The notes: a model not told the origin generated them from the sequence alone. Shown: positions 6,575 through 15,961, counted from the first letter of the stretch. The stretch: DNA of 32,000 nt from Magnetococcales bacterium (GCA_015231375.1 JADGBT010000015.1:1-32000), one strand, 5' to 3'. A program made the numbers and translations.

Positions 6575-7720
6575 ATGCGACACCCCTGGTCAGCGCTGTT
6601 GGTATCGTGGCTTCTTTTGACCACAAGCATTCCCCTGGCCCACGCCGAACCGCCCGCCACACCGCCGTCCGCCGTCGCCGAAGGATTCATCCCCATGCGC
6701 CTGGCCGCCGTCCACAAAGGGGATGTGACCTATGTCCAGAGTCTCGCCCGCATGATCCGGGCCATCGAAGAGTCCACCGGAAAACAAATCCGTCCGGAAC
6801 TCTTCGCCAATGGCAAGAAAGGCTCCGAAGAGACCGCCTTGCAAGAACAACTCCAAGGCAACCTGGAAGGGGGATTCTATTCGTCGCTCACCCTCGCGCG
6901 CCAACTGCCCGCCTTCCGCGCCCTGGCCACGCCCCAGCTCTTCACCCGCCCGGAGCATCTCCGGGCCTTTGTCGGCTCACCCCTGGATCTGGCCCTGCGG
7001 GAACACGCCAAGACCAAAAAACTGCTCGTGCTCGGATACGCCTCCTACGGCTTTTACGGGGTGTTGAATTTCCGTCCCTCCCAGCCATCCAAAGACCACG
7101 CCCCCACCCTCACCGATCTGACCACCCGCGTGCCCAACGACCCGTGGATGATCGAAACCCATCAGGCGCTGGGGCTGCGTCCCGCCTTTCCCCCGGCGGC
7201 GGATCTTTCCGAAGCCATCGCCTCGGGATGGATCCAGGGGGTGGTCGCCACACCGGAACTGCTCAACCGCACCGCCTTTGCCAATACCAACGCCACCGCC
7301 TTCCATCACACCCGCCATCTGCACGGCTGGATGATCCTGGCGGTCAACCTGAACTGGTTCAACGGACTCGCCCCGGAGTGGCAGGAGGCGATCACCAAGG
7401 CCGCCGCCGCGCTGCCCCAATCCGTGGATCAAGCCCTGGCCCAGGAACAAAAAATCCTCGGCAAATGGTCCTCCGAAAACCACTTCACCAACCTGACCCC
7501 TCCTGCCCACGAAGTGACCACCCAGAGCCTGAAAACCTTGGCCATGAAAAACGCCCGCGAGATGGAACCGTTGCTCAATCTGCCGGGAGCGATCACCCAA
7601 ATGTGGAATCAAAACCAGCTCGCTTCCCCCCAGGGACGACGGGAACCCACCGTCAAAACCCCGGATCCGGGCAAAAAACCCCCGACCCGCGACCCAGCCA
7701 AACCACGCACCCAACCATGA
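6575..7720 (+). CDS. TRAP-type (DctP-like) periplasmic solute-binding protein, orphan
   Basis: The 381-residue product has a clear signal peptide (MRHPWSALLVSWLLLTTSIPLAHA, cleavage before EPPA) and the DctP fold: a YVQSLARMIRAIEESTG helix, QLQGNLEGGF, a lobe-linking LGYASYGFYGVLNF strand, the TTRVP motif whose Arg in characterised DctP proteins binds the carboxylate of the ligand, and an ASGWIQGVVATPE stretch followed by HLHGWMILAVN. The C-terminal 30 residues are Pro/Lys/Arg-rich. No DctQ or DctM membrane gene is nearby, so it is an orphan; it could pair with a remote transporter or act as a sensor. The ATG at 6575 was chosen because the signal peptide begins there and GAGAGGG precedes it. 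Its stop overlaps the plsY start (ATGA). Confidence 0.8.
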   Translation: MRHPWSALLVSWLLLTTSIPLAHAEPPATPPSAVAEGFIPMRLAAVHKGDVTYVQSLARMIRAIEESTGKQIRPELFANGKKGSEETALQEQLQGNLEGGFYSSLTLARQLPAFRALATPQLFTRPEHLRAFVGSPLDLALREHAKTKKLLVLGYASYGFYGVLNFRPSQPSKDHAPTLTDLTTRVPNDPWMIETHQALGLRPAFPPAADLSEAIASGWIQGVVATPELLNRTAFANTNATAFHHTRHLHGWMILAVNLNWFNGLAPEWQEAITKAAAALPQSVDQALAQEQKILGKWSSENHFTNLTPPAHEVTTQSLKTLAMKNAREMEPLLNLPGAITQMWNQNQLASPQGRREPTVKTPDPGKKPPTRDPAKPRTQP

Positions 7721-8325
7721 ATATCCAGGATGTCCTTTTTCTCGTTGCCGCCTATCTGCTGGGGGCTGTCCCCTTTGGCCTGATCGTGGCCCGCTTCGCC
7801 GGGGTCGGCGACCTCCGCGCCCAGGGCAGCGGCAACATCGGCGCCACCAATGTGCTGCGGGTGGTCGGACGCAAGGCCGGCGCCTTCGCCTTGTTCCTCG
7901 ACATGGGCAAAGGCGCCCTGGCCGCCGGAGTCGCCATTCCGCTGTTCGGTCCCGACTCCTGGCAGACCGCCGCCACCGTGGTCTGCGCCTTTTCAGGCCA
8001 TCTGTATCCGGTCTATCTGCGCTTCAAGGGGGGAAAAGGGGTCGCCGTGGCCCTCGGCGGTCTGCTCGCCTGGACCCCGCTGCCGGGTCTGCTCATGGTC
8101 CTCACCTGGCTGGGCATGGCCAAATGGGTGCGCATCTCCTCGCTTTCCGCGCTCAGCGCCTTTGTCATCGGCCCACTGTCCCTCTTCTGGCTGCCCGCGC
8201 CCCCTTTGGCCCCGGCCATCCATGGTCTGATCACCCTGCTGGTCTTCTGGCGCCACCGGGACAACATCCGCCGTCTGCTCGCCGGAACCGAACCCAGAAT
8301 CGGCAAAAAAACCGCCACCCCATGA
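7717..8325 (+). CDS. plsY: Glycerol-3-phosphate acyltransferase PlsY
   Basis: PlsY transfers an acyl group from acyl-phosphate to glycerol-3-phosphate, making lysophosphatidate, the first step of phospholipid synthesis, in the inner membrane. The 202-residue protein has the family motifs in order: LLGAVPFG (about residues 13-20), the GSGNIGATNVLR glycine-rich loop, SGHLYPVYLRFKGGKGVA (phosphate-binding KGGKGVA), and FWRHRDNIRRLLAGTE near the C-terminus. Multiple hydrophobic helices match the five- to seven-span topology of the family. The ATG lies within the stop of the upstream gene (ATGA overlap), so translation is probably coupled; the partner plsX is not in the window. Confidence 0.96.
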   Translation: MNIQDVLFLVAAYLLGAVPFGLIVARFAGVGDLRAQGSGNIGATNVLRVVGRKAGAFALFLDMGKGALAAGVAIPLFGPDSWQTAATVVCAFSGHLYPVYLRFKGGKGVAVALGGLLAWTPLPGLLMVLTWLGMAKWVRISSLSALSAFVIGPLSLFWLPAPPLAPAIHGLITLLVFWRHRDNIRRLLAGTEPRIGKKTATP

Positions 8326-8368
8326 CCGGATCCCTGCCAACCCGACCCGATCCCGCCCCGCTCCCGAC

Positions 8369-9376
8369 CTACTGAAAAACCCCATGCAGCGAATCGGCGT
8401 CGAGAATCCGGTCCAACCAGAGTTCCAGATCCTGCGCCTCCGCCCCGGTCACTCTGGAGCGTACCGACTCCGCATCCGAACCAAAACGACGCTGAAGCAG
8501 CGCGATCAAGGCGTCGGCTTTGCCTTCCAGCTTGCCTTCCAGCTTGCCTTCCAGCTTGCCTTCCAGCCTGCCTTCCAGCTTGCCTTCCAGCCTGCCTTCC
8601 AGCCTGCCCCGCTTTTGTCCAATCCGTTCCACACTGGTGATGTATGGCATTTTCCGGCTCTCCTCGAATTGCTTCAGTTCGTCCCAGAACCGCTCTTCAA
8701 ACGCATCGGTCAGGGCAAGAACCCAGTCGACAAAAGTGAAAAGATCAATGATCCGGTTTCTCGAAAAACCCCGTTGATACAGGGTGCGCATCAGCCGCCA
8801 TTTGGCCTGATAGCGGGCTTCGGCATCGGTGCGGGTCTCTTTGGCCTTCAGGTGGGCCAGCACCACCACGGCGAAAGGATTGTCCGAAAGCTCCAGGGCG
8901 GCCAGATCGTTTTGATAGTCCAACAGTTTGACGGTGTTGAACCGGTAACAGACCTCCGACCCCCACAAGGTCCGACGAAACGCCACGGGCCGCCAACCCG
9001 GGGATTCGTCCGTCAGGATGGCCAGACCCACCACCACCATTTTTTTGAGGTCATAGGCCCGATACTGATAGGTATACATCCGTGACTCGAACTGTTCCTG
9101 CCGGTCCCCCTGGATGTCGGCGTGAATCAACACCCATTGTTCGTCGCCACCGGTTTTCCACACCTTGACCAGTTTGTCCATCTGCCGGTCGCCGATCTCC
9201 GACTCCCGGGCCATGCGCGACAGTTCCTTGTCCAGGAATTCGTGACCACGGGACCAGTCGATGTCGTCATGGGCCTCGGGCAGAAAAAAAGCCATGAACT
9301 CCCGGAAATACCCCTCCACGATCCGTTTCCAGGGCGTATCGAACTCGCTTCTTCCCCTGCGTCTGGTTTTGTTCAT
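8369..9376 (-). CDS. Rpn-family PD-(D/E)XK-type protein with DUF4351 C-terminus
   Basis: This 335-residue protein resembles the Rpn / putative transposase family of PD-(D/E)XK nucleases, which promote recombination or act as cryptic nucleases. The fold core is visible as DKLVKVW, then VLIHADIQG (corresponding to the E-x-Q strand, with Asp in place of Glu) and YTYQYRAYD. A repeat-rich linker of EGKL/EGRL tetrads (about residues 259-289) is encoded by a 12-bp tandem repeat, and the C-terminal 45 residues (LLQRRFGS... LWLDRILDADSL) match DUF4351. The ATG at 9376 is chosen over upstream codons because upstream sequence lacks family resemblance; no good Shine-Dalgarno is seen. It is convergent with plsY. 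Whether it is active is unknown. Confidence 0.75.
   Translation of the reverse strand: MNKTRRRGRSEFDTPWKRIVEGYFREFMAFFLPEAHDDIDWSRGHEFLDKELSRMARESEIGDRQMDKLVKVWKTGGDEQWVLIHADIQGDRQEQFESRMYTYQYRAYDLKKMVVVGLAILTDESPGWRPVAFRRTLWGSEVCYRFNTVKLLDYQNDLAALELSDNPFAVVVLAHLKAKETRTDAEARYQAKWRLMRTLYQRGFSRNRIIDLFTFVDWVLALTDAFEERFWDELKQFEESRKMPYITSVERIGQKRGRLEGRLEGKLEGRLEGKLEGKLEGKLEGKADALIALLQRRFGSDAESVRSRVTGAEAQDLELWLDRILDADSLHGVFQ
8520..8603 (+). repeat. 12-bp tandem repeat, seven copies, in the Rpn-type gene
   Basis: Seven head-to-tail copies of YTGCCTTCCAGC, differing only at the first base (T or C), span 84 bases. On the minus strand each copy encodes one EG(K/R)L unit. Because the unit is a multiple of three, copy-number changes keep the reading frame. 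Confidence 0.95.
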
Positions 9377-9606
9377 GGATTCAGGCAATCGTTGAGGTTC
9401 GCGCGCCTTGCTGGTTGACACATCCGACCATTTATGGAGATGATGCGCGCATTCCCCCATGGAAAGCAAGCACGACCCACGGTGACCGCCGCGTCGATCC
9501 TTCAAGAGTGTCAAAGCCGAGGGGTCATCTTCAAAGCGACTTGCCGTCCGCGCGCCATGGGCTGCCAATCCCCTGCAACCCCCCGACTCCGCGAGTCCAA
9601 TCCGCC

Positions 9607-10422
9607 ATGTCCGTGTTTCCAGTGCTGTTGCTGCTGCTCGGGATCTCCTGGCCCGCCCACGGGGACGACACCGCGCGCGCCTCCTCCCTGCGGGTGGAAC
9701 GGATCGCTCCCGGGACCGCCATCCGACCGCTCGACGACCTCCAGGCCATTCCGGCCTCCAGCGTCTCTTTGATCCGGCACGCCCTCGCCCGGGGAGACCG
9801 GATCCTCCCGCCCGCCACCCCGATTCCGGGACGGATTCTGGGAGCGATCGGAGAGCGTCAGGTGATCGGACAAGGAGACATGATCCGCATCCGCCATCCC
9901 GCTCCCCTGCCTGTGGGCACCGCCCTGGACATCCTGCGTCCCGGCCCCATGCTGACCGATCCGGTCGACGATCAACCCCTGGGACAACTGGTCAAACGCC
10001 TGGGTTCGGCACGGGTGCAGCAGTCCGGACCCCAGGTCTCCCTGGCCCGGGTGGAAAGCTCCTTTCAGGCCATCGAACCCGGGGATCAACTGGATCTCCC
10101 CCATCCGGTGAACGCGGATTTCACCCTGCGCGCCCAATCCCCTCATCCTCTCTCCGGCCGCGTCATCCGGATCCACGACGGACGCAACGAGGCGGCGGCC
10201 CATGATCTGGTGATCGTGGGTCTGGGTCGGCGCGATCACGCCTTTCAAGGATTGACCCTGCCGCTCCTGCGGGATGACCGGGCCTCCCATCCCCCGGATC
10301 CATCTCCCCAACCGGAGATCGGACAGGCGATTTTGATCCAGATCGGCGACCGGGCCTCTCTGGCGCTGCTCACCCGGACCCATGCACCCATCCGTCGGGG
10401 GGATATCATCCGCACCCCGTAA
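9607..10422 (+). CDS. Exported protein adjacent to dprA, LysM-protein-like C-terminus
   Basis: Function unknown. The 271-residue product begins with a signal peptide (MSVFPVLLLLLGISWPAHG) and has no further membrane helix. In many Proteobacteria the gene just before dprA encodes a LysM-domain peptidoglycan-binding protein. Here I see no LysM motif, but the C-terminal part has a pattern similar to the shared C-terminal domain of those proteins (GRVIRIHDGRNEAAAHDLVIV.. and GQAILIQIGDRASLALLTRT...RGDIIRTP). It is therefore probably a divergent member of that group. The ATG at 9607 is chosen for the signal peptide; no strong Shine-Dalgarno is present. It lies 18 bases upstream of dprA. Confidence 0.6.
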   Translation: MSVFPVLLLLLGISWPAHGDDTARASSLRVERIAPGTAIRPLDDLQAIPASSVSLIRHALARGDRILPPATPIPGRILGAIGERQVIGQGDMIRIRHPAPLPVGTALDILRPGPMLTDPVDDQPLGQLVKRLGSARVQQSGPQVSLARVESSFQAIEPGDQLDLPHPVNADFTLRAQSPHPLSGRVIRIHDGRNEAAAHDLVIVGLGRRDHAFQGLTLPLLRDDRASHPPDPSPQPEIGQAILIQIGDRASLALLTRTHAPIRRGDIIRTP

Positions 10423-10440
10423 CCAGAAAACCAATCCCCC

Positions 10441-11574
10441 ATGGATCCCGAACTGCTCATCGACTGGCTGCGACTGGTCCGTTCCCCCGGGATCGGTCCC
10501 GCCACCCTTGGCCATCTGATCCGCCATCTGGGCAGCCCCGAGGCGCTCCTGTCGGCCACGCGCCAGACCCTGGCCACCGTTCCGGGCATCCGGCCCGCGA
10601 TGATCCAGCAGCTCGAACGGTTCCGCCGGGAGATTCCCGCCCAACCCATGGCACAAGAACTGGAACGGCTCCACGCCATGGGAGGCCGCATGCTCGTGCC
10701 CGGCACTCCAGACTATCCCATGCTGCTGTCCACCATTCACGATCCCCCTGCGGCCCTGTTCGCGCTGGGCAACACGACCCTGCTGCACGACAGCGGCGTG
10801 ACCATCACCGGAACCCGCAAGGCCACGGCGCGGGGACAAATCTTCACCGCCGAGCTGGCCTGCGACCTGACCCGGGCGGGAATCGTCGTCATCAGCGGAC
10901 TTTCCGAAGGCATCGACGCCGCCGCCCATCGGGGCGCCCTGGAGTCTCCCGGTCCCACCATCGGGGTGCTGGCCACCGGACTCGACATCTTTCATCCCGC
11001 CAAAAACCGGGAGCTGCAACGGGTCATCGCCGGTCACGGCTGTCTGGTGAGCGAAGCCCCTTTGGGCTTGCTGCCGGTGCCCTGGGCCTTTCCGCCCCGG
11101 GCGCGCATTCTGTCCGGGCTGGCACGCGGAGTGGTGATCGTCGAAGCGCCGGAACGGTCCGGTTCCCTGATCACCGCCCACACGGCCCTGGAACAGGGCC
11201 GGGAGGTATTCGCGGTTCCCGGCCCTCCCAACGATCCCAACACCCGAGGCACCCACTCCCTGCTGCGCCAGGGGGCCAGACTGGTGGAAGGGGTCGCCGA
11301 CATTCTGGAGGAACTCCACTGGTCCTCCCCGCCCCTGGAACCCCTCCCCGTCTCCCTCCCCGAAACCTTTTCGCGCCTTCAGACCTCCGGTCTGTCCGCC
11401 GAGGTGGCCGCCATCCTGACCCACATCCAGGCTGGCGCGACCCAGGAAGATGATCTGGCCCGGTGTTGTCAATTGACAGTGGCCGCGCTTTCACGCATCT
11501 TACTGCAACTTGAACTCTCCGGACTGGTGCAGCGCCTGCCGGGCGGTCGATACACCATCACCAACCGCCCCTGA
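10441..11574 (+). CDS. dprA: DNA-processing protein DprA
   Basis: DprA (Smf) loads RecA on incoming single-stranded DNA during transformation and is present in many bacteria not known to be competent. The 377-residue protein has an N-terminal SAM-like helical region (residues 1-75), a Rossmann-like core with VTITGTRKATARG, VVISGLSEGIDAAAHRGAL, a GCLVSEAPLG stretch and RSGSLITAHTALEQGREVFAVPG, then RQGARLVEGVADILEEL, and a C-terminal winged-helix-like domain (about 310-377). Some core signature residues vary from the usual (SEGID rather than ARGID, PPRARILSGLARG rather than R-N-R-I). Start is supported by the family's N-terminal helices. topA follows 62 bases downstream, the common dprA-topA arrangement. 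Confidence 0.94.
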   Translation: MDPELLIDWLRLVRSPGIGPATLGHLIRHLGSPEALLSATRQTLATVPGIRPAMIQQLERFRREIPAQPMAQELERLHAMGGRMLVPGTPDYPMLLSTIHDPPAALFALGNTTLLHDSGVTITGTRKATARGQIFTAELACDLTRAGIVVISGLSEGIDAAAHRGALESPGPTIGVLATGLDIFHPAKNRELQRVIAGHGCLVSEAPLGLLPVPWAFPPRARILSGLARGVVIVEAPERSGSLITAHTALEQGREVFAVPGPPNDPNTRGTHSLLRQGARLVEGVADILEELHWSSPPLEPLPVSLPETFSRLQTSGLSAEVAAILTHIQAGATQEDDLARCCQLTVAALSRILLQLELSGLVQRLPGGRYTITNRP

Positions 11575-11636
11575 TTGAAGTCCCTCTTTCCGGAGGGTTC
11601 CTCGTTCACTCCTTGAAAAATGCGACACCCGTATTC

Positions 11637-13991
11637 ATGACCACTCTCGTAATCGTGGAGTCTCCGGCCAAGGCCAAGACGATCAATAAATTTCTCGGCA
11701 AAGAGTATGCCGTCGCCGCCACCTATGGGCACATCCGGGATCTGCCCTCCAAGGATGGCTCCGTGGATACGGACAACCAGTTCCAGATGCGCTACGAGGT
11801 TTCCAGCGACTCGACCAAGCATGTCACCGAATTGACCCGAGCCGCCAAGGACGCCGACATGCTGCTGCTGGCCACCGACCCGGATCGCGAGGGGGAGGCC
11901 ATCTCCTGGCATGTACTGGAGACCTTGCGCTCCAAAAAGGAGATCGCCGACATCCCGTGCAAACGGGTGGTGTTCCACGAAATCACCAAGAAGGCCATCC
12001 TGGAAGCGGTGGCCAATCCCCGCGACATCGACATGAATCTGGTCAACGCCCAGCAGGCCCGGCGCGCGCTGGATTATCTGGTGGGATTCAATCTCAGCCC
12101 CTTGTTGTGGAAGAAGGTGCGCCGGGGACTTTCCGCCGGTCGGGTGCAATCCGTGGCCCTGCGGCTGATCTGCGAGCGGGAAAACGAAATCCGCGCCTTC
12201 AAGACCCGGGAATACTGGAGCCTCTCCGCCGAGGTGATCCGTTCGATTCCGGGTGCCGAGTCCCGTCCTTTCGTGGCCCGTCTGGTCACCGCCGAAGGCA
12301 AGAAACTCAACCGCTTCGACATCCACGACGCCGCCCGTGCCGAACAACTGGTGCGCGCCATCGAAAACCAGCCGCTGCATGTGGCCGCCGTGGAGAAAAA
12401 ACGGGTGGCGCGCAATCCGTCGCCGCCGTTCATCACCTCGACTTTGCAGCAGGAGGCCTCGCGCAAGCTGGGTTTTTCGGCCCGTCAGACCATGATGGTG
12501 GCCCAGAAGCTCTACGAAGGGGTCGAGATCACCACCCCGGACGGCAGTCAGGAGACCGTGGGTCTGATCACCTACATGCGTACCGACTCGGTGCAGTTGG
12601 CCAGCGAAGCGGTCAACGCCATGCGCACCTTGATCAAGGAACGTTACGGCGCGGAGTATCTGCCCAAGACGCAACGCAAGTACAAATCCTCGGCCAAAAA
12701 CGCCCAAGAGGCCCACGAGGCGATCCGTCCCACGGATCCGGCCCTGCTGCCCGAAAAGGTCCGCAAGCATCTCGACCGGGATGGTTTCCGGCTGTACGAA
12801 CTCATCTGGAAACGCACCATGGCCTGTCAGATGGCCTCGGCCCAAATCGATCAGGTGGCCGCCACCTTGTCGGTGGGAATCAACGATCCCAAGGCCCCCT
12901 ATCTGCTGCGGGCCACCGGCTCTTCGGTGGCTTTTTCCGGCTTCATGGAGGTCTACAGCGAAAGCCAGGACGCCACCCCGGAACAAGAACGCAACGAAGA
13001 CGAAACCGATACCATGCTTCCCCCTCTGGAGACCGGGGATCCTCTGACCATGACCTCGGTCACGCCCCACCAGCATTTCACCGAGCCGCCACCGCGTTAC
13101 ACCGAGGCGTCGCTGGTGAAGATCCTGGAAAGCTACGGCATCGGTCGTCCGTCCACCTATGCCCCCACCATGTCCACGCTTCAGGAGCGGGGCTACGTCA
13201 AGCTCGACCAGCGCAAGTTCGTGCCCGAGGACGTGGGCGAAGTGGTCAACCGGTTTTTGGTGGAACACTTCGAAAAATATGTGGATTATCATTTCACCGC
13301 CCACTTGGAAGACGATCTGGACGCCGTATCCCGTGGCGAGATGGCCTGGGTTCCCCTGCTGGACTCCTTCTGGACCCCCTTCAAAAACCAGATCGACGAA
13401 AAGGAAACCACCACCAATCGCTCCGACATCACCACCGAAGCCACGGATCAGAAGTGTCCGGAGTGCAGCCAGCCGCTGTTCATCAAGCTGGGACGTTTTG
13501 GTCGTTTTCTGGCCTGTTCCAACTATCCAGAGTGCCGTTTCACCCAGAACATCAAAAAAGAAGGCGAAGAGGAAACCCCCGTCGCCCCTCCCGAGCTGTC
13601 GGACCAGTTGTGCGACAAGTGCAGCAAGCCGATGCTCATCAAGGAGGGTCGTTTCGGCAAATATCTGGCCTGTTCCGGCTATCCCGACTGCCGCAACATC
13701 CAGCCGTTGGAAAAACCCCGGGATACCGGCGTGGCCTGTCCGATGTGCAACAAGGGCACCTTTCTGGAGAAGAAATCCCGTCGCGGCAAGATCTTCTATT
13801 CGTGTTCCGGCTATCCCAAGTGCAAGAACGCCCTTTGGAACAAGCCCATCGCCGATACGCCCTGTCCCAAGTGCGGCGCGCCCTTCATCACCGAAAAGAT
13901 CACCAAGCGGTATGGCACCGAACATCTCTGCGCGGTCGAAGCGTGCGACTACCGGGAAAAACAACCTGCCGAGCCTGCCGCCACCCCATGA
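11637..13991 (+). CDS. topA: DNA topoisomerase I
   Basis: TopA relaxes negative supercoils by nicking one strand through a 5'-phosphotyrosine link. The 784-residue product has the TOPRIM domain from residue 3 (LVIVESPAKAKTI) with acidic metal ligands D81, D83 and E85 in DPDREGEAISWH, and the active-site tyrosine Tyr313 in ITYMRTDS. The C-terminal region carries four tetracysteine zinc ribbons, beginning CPECSQ, CDKCSK, CPMCNK and CPKCGA; the fourth is closed by C-x4-C and is the least canonical. The ATG at 11637 matches the family N-terminus; an in-frame TTG at 11613 is less likely. The stop overlaps the ATG of the next gene by 4 bp. Confidence 0.97.
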   Translation: MTTLVIVESPAKAKTINKFLGKEYAVAATYGHIRDLPSKDGSVDTDNQFQMRYEVSSDSTKHVTELTRAAKDADMLLLATDPDREGEAISWHVLETLRSKKEIADIPCKRVVFHEITKKAILEAVANPRDIDMNLVNAQQARRALDYLVGFNLSPLLWKKVRRGLSAGRVQSVALRLICERENEIRAFKTREYWSLSAEVIRSIPGAESRPFVARLVTAEGKKLNRFDIHDAARAEQLVRAIENQPLHVAAVEKKRVARNPSPPFITSTLQQEASRKLGFSARQTMMVAQKLYEGVEITTPDGSQETVGLITYMRTDSVQLASEAVNAMRTLIKERYGAEYLPKTQRKYKSSAKNAQEAHEAIRPTDPALLPEKVRKHLDRDGFRLYELIWKRTMACQMASAQIDQVAATLSVGINDPKAPYLLRATGSSVAFSGFMEVYSESQDATPEQERNEDETDTMLPPLETGDPLTMTSVTPHQHFTEPPPRYTEASLVKILESYGIGRPSTYAPTMSTLQERGYVKLDQRKFVPEDVGEVVNRFLVEHFEKYVDYHFTAHLEDDLDAVSRGEMAWVPLLDSFWTPFKNQIDEKETTTNRSDITTEATDQKCPECSQPLFIKLGRFGRFLACSNYPECRFTQNIKKEGEEETPVAPPELSDQLCDKCSKPMLIKEGRFGKYLACSGYPDCRNIQPLEKPRDTGVACPMCNKGTFLEKKSRRGKIFYSCSGYPKCKNALWNKPIADTPCPKCGAPFITEKITKRYGTEHLCAVEACDYREKQPAEPAATP

Positions 13992-15961
13992 CCACTCCGC
14001 CGCCCGACCCAACCGTTTCCCACAGCTCCCGTCTGCTGTCCAGACGGTTCGGCGGGCTGTATCTGTTCATCGGACTGTTTGTGGCCATCTCGATGGTCAT
14101 CCGCCTGGTGTTGGGGGTCAAGACCTTCGATACCCTGGACCCCTCTCCGGGGGGAGTGCTGCTGATTCTGTCCAGCGGTCTTTTCTATGACTTCCTGGCG
14201 GCCCTGTATTTTTCCATCCCCTTCACCCTCTACCTGACGGCCCTGCCGGACCGGATCTTCAACCATCGGCTGCATCGGGTCGTTTATTATCTGTTGTATG
14301 GGGTGGCGCTGTACATCCTGGTGTTCAACGGGGTCGCGGAGTGGATTTTCTGGGACGAGTTCGGGGTACGCTTCAATTTCATCGCCGTGGATTATCTGGT
14401 CTACACCCAGGAGGTGATCGGCAACATCCGCCAGTCCTATCCCGTGCCCACCCTGCTGAGCGCCATTCTGGCCGTCACCCTGCTCATCTTCGCCGGGGTG
14501 TGGCGCGCCGGATGGCTGCAACCGGGTTGCGCGGCCATCACCACCTTCAAACAACGGGTCCGGCAGGGGGCGCTCTTTCTGCTGCTGCCGCCGGTGTGTT
14601 TCCTGACGATCGACTCCTCCTTGTCGGAGGTCTCCAGCAACCGGTTCCACAACGAACTGGCCAAAAACGGCATCTACGCCCTGTTTTCGGCCTTCATCCA
14701 CAACGAACTGGAGTACGAACGCTTCTATCTCCAGCGGGAAGGAAAAGAGGCCGCCGCCCGGGTGCGGGAACGGCTGCTCTCCACCCCGGACGCCAAGCCT
14801 CTCCCCCACTCCGATCCTCTGGACATTGCCCGCGCCATCACCAATCCAGGCCCGGAAAAGCGGCTCAACGTCATTCAATTGACCATCGAGTCCATGAGCG
14901 CGGATTTCATGGGTCTCTTCGGCAATCCGGATCGATTGACCCCGAACCTGGACCGTCTGGCCCAAGAGTCCCTCACCTTCACCAACCTTTACGCCACCGG
15001 CAACCGCACCGATCGGGGCATGGAGAGTCTGGTGCTTTCCGTTCCCCCCACGCCGGGACGCAGCAAGGTGAAACGGCCCAACAACGAGGATCTGTTCTCT
15101 TCGGGTCATCTGTTCCGCCAACGGGGTTACGATACCCGTTTCATCTATGGCGGTTACGGTTATTTCGACAATATGAATTATTTCTTTGGCCACAACGGCT
15201 TCGATGTGGTGGACCGCACCCAGTTGGACGCCAGTGAAATCACGCATGAAAACATCTGGGGCGTGGCCGACGAGGATCTGTTCAGGCGGACCATCCGCGA
15301 GGCCGACCGGGCTTTCGCCGACGGCAAACCGTTTTATTATTTTGTCATGACCACCTCCAATCATCGTCCCTTCACCTATCCGGCGGGACGCATCGACATT
15401 CCCTCGCCCGGAGGGCGGCATGGCGGGGTGAAATATACCGACTGGGCCATCGGGGAGTTTCTGGCCCGGGCCAAGGAGCGCCCCTGGTTTGACAATACCC
15501 TTTTCATCATCACCGCCGACCACTGCGCCGGCAGCGCGGGCAAAACCGAACTGCCAGTGTTCCGCTATCATGTGCCGCTGATGATCCACTCTCCGCGTCA
15601 CATCGCGCCGCGTCTGGAAGAGGGATTGACCAGTCAGATCGACATCACGCCCACGGTGCTGGGATTGCTGAATTTCAGCTATTCGAGTCGTTTCTTCGGC
15701 CAGGACATCTTCAAGACCCCGCCGGAGTCGCGCCGCGCCTTCATCGGCACCTATCAAAAACTTGGACTGATCACCGGGGATCGGCTGACGGTACTCAGTC
15801 CCCAGAACCAATCCAGTTTTTATCGATTCGTCCGGGGATGGGGCCAGGAGAGTCAGGAACGGCTCAACCAGGAGGATCCGCAGGGCTTGCAGGATGCGAT
15901 CTCCTTTTATCAAACCGCCAACACCATGCGCCAGAAAGGACTCGACAAGAGGCTGCCGTGA
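13988..15961 (+). CDS. LTA-synthase-like phosphotransferase (alkaline-phosphatase/sulfatase fold)
   Basis: Predicted inner-membrane enzyme (657 residues) of the LTA synthase-like family found in Gram-negatives, related to enzymes that transfer phosphoglycerol or phosphoethanolamine to envelope glycans or lipids. Residues 21-210 hold about five membrane helices; the catalytic domain is periplasmic. Visible motifs are LTIESM (Glu301, metal ligand), LYATGNRTDRG (candidate nucleophile Thr341), PPTPGRSKVKRP and ITADHCAGS (metal-binding Asp-His pair). These match the Gram-negative branch, but the donor and acceptor cannot be read from sequence. It overlaps topA upstream (ATGA) and the PAP2 gene downstream (GTGA), so all three are probably translated together. 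Confidence 0.85.
   Translation: MTTPPPDPTVSHSSRLLSRRFGGLYLFIGLFVAISMVIRLVLGVKTFDTLDPSPGGVLLILSSGLFYDFLAALYFSIPFTLYLTALPDRIFNHRLHRVVYYLLYGVALYILVFNGVAEWIFWDEFGVRFNFIAVDYLVYTQEVIGNIRQSYPVPTLLSAILAVTLLIFAGVWRAGWLQPGCAAITTFKQRVRQGALFLLLPPVCFLTIDSSLSEVSSNRFHNELAKNGIYALFSAFIHNELEYERFYLQREGKEAAARVRERLLSTPDAKPLPHSDPLDIARAITNPGPEKRLNVIQLTIESMSADFMGLFGNPDRLTPNLDRLAQESLTFTNLYATGNRTDRGMESLVLSVPPTPGRSKVKRPNNEDLFSSGHLFRQRGYDTRFIYGGYGYFDNMNYFFGHNGFDVVDRTQLDASEITHENIWGVADEDLFRRTIREADRAFADGKPFYYFVMTTSNHRPFTYPAGRIDIPSPGGRHGGVKYTDWAIGEFLARAKERPWFDNTLFIITADHCAGSAGKTELPVFRYHVPLMIHSPRHIAPRLEEGLTSQIDITPTVLGLLNFSYSSRFFGQDIFKTPPESRRAFIGTYQKLGLITGDRLTVLSPQNQSSFYRFVRGWGQESQERLNQEDPQGLQDAISFYQTANTMRQKGLDKRLP

Noticed and set aside
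9415-9444. TTGACA upstream of the dprA-adjacent gene as a promoter
   Set aside because: No acceptable -10 at 16-18 bases; reported as too weak to annotate.
11469-14012. 847-codon minus-strand ORF opposite topA
   Set aside because: Antisense shadow of topA, which has all catalytic motifs on the plus strand.
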